Shown here: piece by piece, positions 14,730 through 20,216 of the stretch
How positions within the stretch are numbered: position 1 is the stretch's first letter
How the letters are laid out: each line of letters opens with the position of its first letter
Source: CAZTYW01 sp964617695
Lineage (GTDB): Bacteria > Chloroflexota > Dehalococcoidia > UBA2247 > RBG-13-53-26
NCBI GenBank assembly: GCA_964617695.1
Contig: CAZTYW010000035.1
Location: 1 to 20,216 of the forward strand
DNA: 20,216 nt
Direction of reading: 5' to 3'
Position numbers and translations under genes: made by a program
Notes under the pieces: model-generated
Seen by the model: only the letters and a program-made list of their open reading frames with translations
The model's database searches: none
What the model was told of the DNA's origin: nothing

Positions 14730-16300
14730 CTAGCCCCGGGTTTTCACCGACAACTTCGCTTTTCCTGAGTCCCCGTCCCCGCCCCTCCTCGACTTCCTTA
14801 GAAAACGCCATTTATGGGGCGATTCTGACTGTACCTTCACCCTTGGTATCGAGCTCAGCATCTCAACCAGGGCGATCGGCTTTTCCAGGAGGAGTGTCAT
14901 GGTGCTTCCCTTCTCGTAAGAGCCCACTGTTCGGAGAATCTTGATTTCGGGGACTGTCTGCAGTTGAGCATAGATCTTGGACATTACGGCCAGGTCTATT
15001 GGGGCCATCAGCTCCATGTCGACCTCGCCCTCCATTTCACCCTCCGCGGCGTGAGCAACTTTGTGCTCTTCCAGGGCGGTCACGGGTTCTGCCGCTTTCT
15101 GGTCGCCGTCGTGGCCCGCGGTCTCCTCGACCACCATCACTTCTGCCTGGACTTCAGCACTTGCCGGAGCCTGTTCCTCCTTCTGCTTCTTGGCTGCCTT
15201 CTTCGCCGGTGCTTCTGCCTGCGCTTTGGGCTGGGCCGCTTCCTCCGCTTCTGCTTCTGTTGGTGCTTGCTCCTGCTCTTCGGGCTGAGCTGCGGCCTGT
15301 GCCGGTACTTCAGCCTGCACCTGCGGCTCTGCNNNNNNNNNNNNNNNNNNNNNNNNNNNNNNNNNNNNNNNNNNNNNNNNNNNNNNNNNNNNNNNNNNNN
15401 NNNNNNNNNNNNNNNNNNNNNNNNNNNNNNNNCTTCGGGCTGAGCTGCGGCCTGTGCCGGTACTTCAGCCTGCACCTGCGGCTCTGCCTGGGCTTTTGCT
15501 TCTGGCAGGGCCTCCACTGCTGCTTCGGACTCTTTCACCTCCCTGGTGTCCACGGCTGCTCCCGCCGTCTCGTGTACCAGTCCCTTGACGGCGTCTTCAC
15601 GTGGTGCAGTAGCGGTCACTTTGACTCTGCGCTCAGAGATGCCGGTATCTGAGTCCCCGTCGAAGCCGATGATCGGCGTGGGCTTGGCCGCTTCGACTTC
15701 AAGCAGAGAGTTCAACTTTTCGTAGCCTTCTATTCCGTAGGTCTCCTTCGTCCACAGTTCAAGCCTCTTGCCCTTCCACTTCGTCTCCACCTCGTTTCCT
15801 GCTTCGATGAAGTCCTGGACGTAGGTTATGAGGCGGTCGTAGGAGTCCCTCACCTCTCCCTTGAGGTCGCTCTCAATTACCTCCCTGCTCTTGATAAGAA
15901 AGACCTGGGCCTGTTGCTTTGCCTCGGTCTCGATTATGGCTGCCTTTCTGCGGGCTGCCCGGATGATATTCTCTATCTCGCGCTGGTTCGCTTCTTCGGC
16001 CGCCCTTCTACCCTGAGCCAGGATCTCTGCGGCTTTTCGCTTGGCCTGGCCTATGGCCCTGTCGGAGTCTTCCTGGGCCTCCTTCTTTGCCCTGCTTCTT
16101 ATGTCCTCTGCCAGTTTGCTGGCCTCGAGGGCCGTCTTTTCGGAGAGCACCCCCAGCGACAGGAAATGCTGCTGTTGCTCGGCCAGGGCCTGATACTTGC
16201 CCACAAGGTCATTGACGAATTCGGAGACCTGTCCCTCATCCAGGCCCCTGTCGACCATGTCGAACTGCTGTCCCCACAATTGCCTCGTTTTGGTCTGCAT
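14730..16300 (-). CDS. DivIVA-like coiled-coil protein with Ala/Glu/Gln/Pro-rich linker and C-terminal domain (interrupted by an artificial gap)
   Basis: When the gap is collapsed this reads as one 471-residue protein. Residues about 7-50 (LWGQQFDMVDRGLDEGQVSEF) resemble the N-terminal DivIVA membrane- and pole-binding segment. Residues about 50-170 form a long charged coiled coil (AARRKAAIIETEAKQQAQVF) like ATP synthase subunit b. Residues about 255-360 are a low-complexity A/E/Q/P linker, and residues about 380-440 form a compact domain (APIDLAVMSKIYAQLQTVPE; SYEKGSTMTLLLEKPIALVE) that I do not recognise with certainty. GAGGAGG lies seven bases before the ATG. It is a paralogue of the gene just upstream and precedes pilB by 92 nt. 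A scaffold role for the pilus machine or cell pole is inferred from context only. Confidence 0.72.
15278..15487. other. assembly artefact: second exact 55-bp duplication around 100 Ns
   Basis: Positions 15278-15332 and 15433-15487 are identical, flanking Ns at 15333-15432. Collapsing one copy and the Ns gives exactly 472 codons in one frame. The spot lies in the low-complexity linker, so a real short tandem repeat remains possible, but the identical 55-base length at the other gap favours an assembler signature. Confidence 0.83.
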
Positions 16301-16365
16301 ATTGTGCCTCCTCGTTAGCTTGTGCTGTGCCTGCGTATGCGGCAGTTGGTCTACGCTAACTCCTT

Positions 16366-17124
16366 CTACCCTGTCGCCGTCGTCTGCTCGACTTTCTCAG
16401 GAGTGTCACTCTCGCCTGCCCGTTGTTCATAGGGGGGAATCTCGGCTATCACCGGGTCCAGGGCTGAGTGCGTTACTTCGTGACCTTCGAGTTCGAAGGT
16501 CTCGCGCTTGGACAGCTCCAGTGTTGTCGACTTCCACATCGAATCGAGATCGTTGCCCTTCCCCAGCAGCTCCTGCAAGGCATAAAGAAGCTTGTTGTAA
16601 GCTTCCTTGACCTCGTGCCCGATGTCGCTGTTTGCCGCCTCTCTGCTCCTGATGAGGAACAGTTGAGCCTGTCGCTTGGCCTCGGTGTGTATGAGTGAAG
16701 CCCTTCTGCGCGCAGCGACCAGGATGTTCTGCACCTCACCCATGGTTGACTCCTCGGCTGCCATCTTGGCCTCGACCAGCATTTCCTGCGCTCGCTGGTT
16801 GGCTTGAGCCAGGATCGTGGCCACCTCGGCCTCGGCCTCCATCTTGGCTCTGGCCTTGATATCGGCGGCCGCCATGTCCGCCTCTATGGTTGCCTTCTCA
16901 GAGAGGTCGTCAAGCGTCAGGAAGTGGTTTCGCTTGTCCTCCAGGGCCTTCAATTTGCCCGTCAGGTTTTCAACGAAGTGCACCACCTGGACCTCGTCTA
17001 GCCCATCATCAACGAGGTCGAACTCCCGTCCCCAGAGTTCCCTCCTGGTCTCCAACGGGGGCTCTTTCTTCTTTGTAAGAAGACACCCCAATGCACGCTT
17101 CCACAGTGGTTTCCTCTTGTCCAT
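16366..17124 (-). CDS. DivIVA-like coiled-coil protein, first gene of the pil machinery operon
   Basis: The protein has 252 residues from the ATG at 17124, chosen because an excellent AGGAGGAGG lies just upstream; an earlier in-frame ATG at 17172 would add 16 residues but has no such site. A basic N-terminus (MDKRKPLWKRALGCLLTKKK) precedes the DivIVA-like segment LWGREFDLVDDGLDEVQVVHF (about 30-50), then a long coiled coil (about 60-175) with LVAARRRASLIHTEAKRQAQ, and a short acidic tail. The similarity to the next gene extends from the LWG motif to the SKRETFELEGHE region, so the two are paralogues, but this one lacks the long linker and C-terminal domain. It is 65 nt upstream of that gene. 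Pole or membrane scaffolding is the likely kind of role; the exact job is unknown. Confidence 0.75.
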   Translation of the reverse strand: MDKRKPLWKRALGCLLTKKKEPPLETRRELWGREFDLVDDGLDEVQVVHFVENLTGKLKALEDKRNHFLTLDDLSEKATIEADMAAADIKARAKMEAEAEVATILAQANQRAQEMLVEAKMAAEESTMGEVQNILVAARRRASLIHTEAKRQAQLFLIRSREAANSDIGHEVKEAYNKLLYALQELLGKGNDLDSMWKSTTLELSKRETFELEGHEVTHSALDPVIAEIPPYEQRAGESDTPEKVEQTTATG

Positions 17125-17214
17125 GTTCCTCCTCCTCTTGTTCCGACGCATGAATGCCCAGTGGTGAAGCATCCGTTTGTCGGCTTGAGCTGTTGCTGTC
17201 CGTACCGATGCACG

Positions 17215-17244
17215 AATATATAACCAGTAACATAATTCTCACAA
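17215..17244 (-). promoter_or_regulatory. candidate promoter of the pil machinery operon
   Basis: On the minus strand TTGTGA (17244-17239, 4 of 6 to TTGACA) is followed after 16 nt by TATATA (17222-17217), or after 18 nt by TATATT (17220-17215). Transcription would start near 17208 and leave a leader of about 85 nt. It is the only good candidate before the seven-gene operon in the visible sequence, but DNA beyond the gap is not known. Confidence 0.5.
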
Positions 17245-17534
17245 TGTGACTACTTACAAAGGTCTAATGAATGCAGAGCCAAAAGGCTCATTGTAGGATT
17301 GTGGTTAGTACGTGGCACGCACTCTATTTGGCGCGCCGACTATCCGAGGTGAACTGATCATTCNNNNNNNNNNNNNNNNNNNNNNNNNNNNNNNNNNNNN
17401 NNNNNNNNNNNNNNNNNNNNNNNNNNNNNNNNNNNNNNNNNNNNNNNNNNNNNNNNNNNNNNNGTTCCAGTCACACATGAGCAATCACGCGCACGTGGCC
17501 CGTGAGATGACAATCTCGTTTGCTGCCTTGCCGA

Positions 17535-17563
17535 TTGAAGACTGTTGACTTGTGTTCTATAAT
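17535..17563 (+). promoter_or_regulatory. sigma70-type promoter for amrB
   Basis: TTGAAG (17535-17540) and a perfect TATAAT (17558-17563) are spaced by 17 nt. The expected start point is near 17570, so the leader would be only about 13 nt and begin with the ribosome site GGGAGG (17570-17575). Confidence 0.65.
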
Positions 17564-17582
17564 CCCCTTGGGAGGCTCAGCC

Positions 17583-18434
17583 ATGAGAAGGCCCGCGGTA
17601 GCCGGTTCTTTCTACGCCGGTTCGGCAGCCGAACTCGGCCGCCAGATCGAGGGCTGCTTCAAGCATCCTCTTGGACCGGGGGGGCTTCCGGCCGCATCCC
17701 CGGGCGGTGCCAGACATACGCTGGGTCTGGTGAGCCCTCACGCTGGCTACGTCTACTCCGGGCCGGTAGCATCTCACGGTTTCTTTCGGATTGCCTCAGA
17801 GGACAGGCCGCATACAATAGTCATTCTGGGTCCCAATCATCGCGGTTTGGGGGCAGCGGTGGCTCTGAGCCGCGAGGACAGGTGGCAGACGCCTCTGGGT
17901 GAGGTGGTGCTGGACCGTGAGGTGGGGGAGGCGATAGCCTCTGAGTCAAAGTGGGCCGAGTGGGATGATGCTGCTCATACCTGGGAGCATTCCGTAGAGG
18001 TGCAATTGCCGTTCTTGCAGTACGTGTATGAGGCTGGAGTTCGCCTCGTCCTGATCACTATGGTCAGGCAGGACCTTCAGGTCAGTCAGGACCTCGGGGC
18101 GGCCATTGCCACCGCCCTGAGGGGTAGAGAAGGGCTGGTCATCGCCAGCTCGGATTTCTCGCATTACGAGCGGCAGTCGACTGCGAGCAGAAAGGACCAA
18201 CTGGCCATAGACGCCATACTCGGCCTCGATCCGGGGCGGTTGGAGAAGGTGGTGGAAGACCACGACATAACCATGTGTGGCCCCGGACCGGTAATGACCA
18301 TGATGGTTGCGTGCACGCAACTTGGGGCGAGCCAGGCTCGCCTTCTGCGCTATGCTACGTCAGGGGATGTGAGTGGCGATTATTCCCAGGTAGTGGGTTA
18401 CGCCTCTGTGGCGCTCTCCACTGCCTCCTTCTGA
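17583..18434 (+). CDS. amrB: AmrB, AmmeMemoRadiSam system protein B (MEMO1 family)
   Basis: The MEMO-family protein has 283 residues, normal length, with a fold related to extradiol dioxygenases and a metal site. It starts at ATG 17583 (MRRPAVAGSFYAG, the usual family N-terminus) with GGGAGG seven bases upstream. Family motifs are SPHAGYVYSG (51-60, H53), ILGPNHRG (81-88, H86), HSVEVQLPFLQ (136-146), IASSDFSHY (188-196, H194) and MCGPGPV (231-237, C232), so the set of likely metal ligands is complete. The biochemical role in bacteria is not established; in many genomes it occurs with an AMMECR1 protein and a radical SAM enzyme, neither of which is seen here, although the gap upstream could hide a neighbour. 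The last 37 bp overlap the end of the opposite-strand Rieske gene. Confidence 0.92.
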   Translation: MRRPAVAGSFYAGSAAELGRQIEGCFKHPLGPGGLPAASPGGARHTLGLVSPHAGYVYSGPVASHGFFRIASEDRPHTIVILGPNHRGLGAAVALSREDRWQTPLGEVVLDREVGEAIASESKWAEWDDAAHTWEHSVEVQLPFLQYVYEAGVRLVLITMVRQDLQVSQDLGAAIATALRGREGLVIASSDFSHYERQSTASRKDQLAIDAILGLDPGRLEKVVEDHDITMCGPGPVMTMMVACTQLGASQARLLRYATSGDVSGDYSQVVGYASVALSTASF

Positions 18435-18877
18435 TCTTCGGCTTCGGCACACTGCTCCGCAATCTTTATGACCAGGTCTCCGCTGCTGAGTTCTACCTCG
18501 TGCTGGACCAGGTTTTCCTTGGCCGGACCGGTGAGCCGGTTACCCTCAAAGTCGAAGGTTGAGTGATTGACGCTGCAGCACCGCAAGACGGGCTGCCCAG
18601 GCTCAGGGCCCGGTACGGGGTCGAGCTTCCGGTGGCCGAAGTGAGTGCAGCGGTTCGTATAGGCCAGGTACTGGTCGTCGTCAGTCCTGACGATCAGAAC
18701 GGGCTTGTGTAGCCCCTGGCCCTTCAGGTAGACGCCCTTTCCCTTCTCACAGAGATCAGGCATCTCGCTCAATTTCACGTGGACGGAGCCATCCTCCATG
18801 GTCCAGAAGTCAGTTCCCAGAGGTCTCGTTTCGCAGATACCCAGCAAAGACTTGATGAAGTCGATGAGCCAACGCAA
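18398..18877 (-). CDS. small Rieske-type [2Fe-2S] protein with an atypical second ligand motif
   Basis: The protein has 159 residues with no signal peptide, so it is probably cytoplasmic. The Rieske fold is seen in LIVRTDDDQYLAYTNRCTHF, NHSTFDFEGNRLTGPA and VELSSGDLVIKI. The first ligand pair is the normal CTH (C77, H79). The second should be CxxH but reads C100-C-S-V-N-H105, so the position three before the histidine is serine and the spacing is one or two residues longer than usual. Its role is likely electron transfer, or a regulatory or structural remnant; partners are unknown. The start is TTG at 18877, decided by a perfect AAGGAGG six bases upstream; no better ATG exists in frame. It has its own promoter and overlaps amrB tail to tail. 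Confidence 0.8.
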   Translation of the reverse strand: MRWLIDFIKSLLGICETRPLGTDFWTMEDGSVHVKLSEMPDLCEKGKGVYLKGQGLHKPVLIVRTDDDQYLAYTNRCTHFGHRKLDPVPGPEPGQPVLRCCSVNHSTFDFEGNRLTGPAKENLVQHEVELSSGDLVIKIAEQCAEAEDQKEAVESATEA

Positions 18878-18986
18878 TTTGTTCCTCCTTTCTGCACCGA
18901 CTCAGTCGATGCTTAGAAGCCAGTGCCGTCCCAGGGCTATCTGTGCGTGCTGTGCTGTATCCAGCCCGTGGTTCGCAATTGGGGTA

Positions 18987-19016
18987 ATGATATGCACCTT
19001 CTTTCAGGCTTGTCAA
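18987..19016 (-). promoter_or_regulatory. sigma70-type promoter for the Rieske gene
   Basis: On the minus strand a perfect TTGACA (19016-19011) and TATCAT (18992-18987, 5 of 6) are separated by 18 nt. The expected start is near 18980, leaving a leader of about 100 nt. It separates this gene from uvrB upstream. Confidence 0.65.
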
Positions 19017-19104
19017 GAGGCTTTAGTCTACCCAAAGGGCGCACTTGCGCGATGCGAGCCTCGCCAGCGGCACAGGAGTGAGACCGTCTCGGTGCGACAA
19101 CAGC

Positions 19105-20216
19105 TCAGCGAGGGACGGGGCTGTCCTTTCCCAGAAGCATGTCCTTTCTCAGTTCAAAGATGCGGTCACGCAGCAAGGCGGCCTTCTCAAACTCAAGGTT
19201 CCTGGCTGCCGCCTTCATCTGGGACTCGAGTTCCTTGATCAGGCGAGTCGCTTCTGCGTTGGAGGCTGGCCTGGCTGCAGCGTACTGGGCATGTGTTTCG
19301 GCTACGGCCTTGACCCGATCTGTTATGTCTTTTATAGCCTTCCTTATGCTCTGGGGAGTGATGTCGTGCTCTAGGTTGTAGGCTTCCTGTACCTTGCGGC
19401 GGCGGTAGGTCTCGTCAATAGCAGCCTGCATTGACCTGGTGGCTGAATCGGCATACATGATGACGTGGCCATCCACGTGGCGGGCGGCGCGGCCCATGGT
19501 CTGGATCAGGGCTCCGGTTGACCTCAGGTAGCCCTCTTTATCGGCATCAAGGATAGCAACCAGGCTGACCTCGGGGAGGTCCAGGCCCTCCCGAAGGAGG
19601 TTGATTCCCACCACCACATCGTAAATGCCCAGTCTGAGGTCGCGCAGGATCTCCACCCTCTCCAGCGTGTCGATCTCGGAGTGGAGATAGTGGTTCTTTA
19701 TCCCCATCTCCCGCAGGTACTCGGCAAGCGCTTCAGCCATCCGTTTGGTCAGGGTGGTCACCAGGCAGCGTTCGCCCTTGTCAACCCGGCCCTTGATCTG
19801 CTCCAGCAAGTCGTCAATCTGCCCCTTGGTGGGTTTGACCTCGACTGAGGGCTCAAGCAGGCCGGTGGGACGGATGAGCTGTTCCGCCACATGCTGACTA
19901 TGCTCGTATTCGTACGGGCTGGGTGTGGCAGATACGTAGATGACCTGGCTGATGCGCTGCCCGAATTCCTCGAAGGTAAGCGGGCGATTGTCGAGGGCGG
20001 AGGGCAGCCGGAAGCCGTGTTCCACCAGGGTCTCCTTGCGGCTTCGGTCGCCGTGATACATTCCCCTGATCTGAGGCAGGGTCATGTGTGATTCGTCGAT
20101 AAATACCAGGAAGTCATCGGGAAAGTAGTCGAGCAGCGTCCAGGGGGGGCTGCCCGGGGGTCGGCGTGACAGGTGACGGGAGTAGTTCTCCACGCCGGTG
20201 CAATACCCCGCTTCCT
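19105..20216 (-). CDS. uvrB: UvrB, excinuclease ABC subunit B (C-terminal part; 5' end outside window)
   Basis: UvrB is the damage-verifying helicase-like subunit of nucleotide excision repair, loading at lesions with UvrA and then recruiting UvrC. Only 369 C-terminal residues of about 670 are visible; the frame stays open to the window edge (EAGYCTGVENYSRH), so the start is missing. Seen in order: DFLVFIDESHMTLPQIRGMY (Walker B region), SALDNRPLTFEEF, VIYVSATPSPYE, helicase motifs in YLHSEIDTLERVEILRDL, GINLLREGLDLPEVSLVAIL and QTMGRAARHVDGHV, and the C-terminal UVR domain that binds UvrC (LIKELESQMKAAARNLEFEK). No frame damage is seen. It appears to be unrelated to its neighbours in function. 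Confidence 0.96.
   Translation of the reverse strand, partial: EAGYCTGVENYSRHLSRRPPGSPPWTLLDYFPDDFLVFIDESHMTLPQIRGMYHGDRSRKETLVEHGFRLPSALDNRPLTFEEFGQRISQVIYVSATPSPYEYEHSQHVAEQLIRPTGLLEPSVEVKPTKGQIDDLLEQIKGRVDKGERCLVTTLTKRMAEALAEYLREMGIKNHYLHSEIDTLERVEILRDLRLGIYDVVVGINLLREGLDLPEVSLVAILDADKEGYLRSTGALIQTMGRAARHVDGHVIMYADSATRSMQAAIDETYRRRKVQEAYNLEHDITPQSIRKAIKDITDRVKAVAETHAQYAAARPASNAEATRLIKELESQMKAAARNLEFEKAALLRDRIFELRKDMLLGKDSPVPR

Larger units (their letters stand above)
17125..17582. other. divergent intergenic region with an unresolved 100-N gap
   Basis: This region separates the minus-strand pil operon from plus-strand amrB. It contains the pil promoter candidate, a small hairpin GAGCC-AAAA-GGCTC at 17276-17289, an N run at 17364-17463 and the amrB promoter. 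The sequences next to this gap do not repeat each other, unlike the other two gaps, so real sequence is missing and its length is unknown. No gene is visible in the resolved parts. Confidence 0.6.

Noticed and set aside
17125..17172. Longer N-terminus for the first coiled-coil gene
   Set aside because: AGGAGGAGG just before 17124 is a far better ribosome site than anything before 17172.
17276..17289. Hairpin GAGCC-AAAA-GGCTC as a terminator
   Set aside because: Only five base pairs and no T run on either strand; it lies upstream of promoters, not after a gene.
17520..17582. Longer N-terminus for amrB
   Set aside because: It would run over the TATAAT promoter box and ribosome site, and family members begin at the RRPAVAG segment.
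19039..19050. GCGCA/TGCGC palindrome downstream of uvrB as its terminator
   Set aside because: Short stem with a two-base centre and only a weak T stretch; other small palindromes nearby are just as good.
1..20216. CRISPR arrays, tRNA or rRNA genes, insertion sequences with transposase
   Set aside because: No regularly spaced direct repeats, no recognisable tRNA or rRNA sequence and no transposase or integrase gene were seen on either strand.

Overview
The window looks like part of a bacterial chromosome, most likely a member of Chloroflexota (perhaps class Dehalococcoidia) assembled from a metagenome. The clues are a type IV pilus (T4P) machine without a secretin, PilX-like proteins with the motif YAADAGVEDA, a tungstate transporter, a citramalate synthase and moderately GC-rich DNA with GTG and TTG starts. 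This taxonomic call is inference. There are three 100-N gaps. Two are flanked by exact 55-bp duplications, and removing one copy plus the Ns restores the reading frame each time, so those two are almost certainly scaffolding artefacts. The third (17364-17463) has no duplicated flanks and its true size is unknown.

Layout. (1) 1-2570 (+): tungstate ABC transporter tupA (5' end missing), tupB, tupC. (2) 2654-4408 (+): citramalate synthase cimA with a good sigma70-type promoter and a terminator-like hairpin. (3) 4493-5269 (+): prepilin peptidase pilD. (4) 5270-9072 (+): a 370-bp leader with repeats and a strong palindrome, then five pilin-like genes (PilV-like, PilW-like, two tandem PilX-like paralogues, major pilin), closed by a strong intrinsic terminator. 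(5) 17244 down to 9534 (-): a convergent operon with a promoter, two paralogous DivIVA-like coiled-coil genes, pilB, pilC, pilO-like, pilM and pilN-like. (6) 17535-18434 (+): MEMO-family amrB with its own promoter. (7) 18398-19016 (-): a small Rieske-type protein with its own promoter, overlapping amrB tail to tail. (8) 19105-20216 (-): the C-terminal part of uvrB.

The centre of the window is a nearly complete T4P locus: PilD processes the prepilins, PilB powers assembly, PilC is the membrane platform, and PilM/N/O form the cytoplasmic and periplasm-facing alignment complex. No PilQ/PilP secretin parts and no PilT are present, which fits a cell with a single membrane, although PilT could lie elsewhere. 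The most unusual element is the pair of DivIVA-like coiled-coil proteins heading the machinery operon. They may be scaffolds that position the pilus machine, but that role is inferred from gene order and domain type only.
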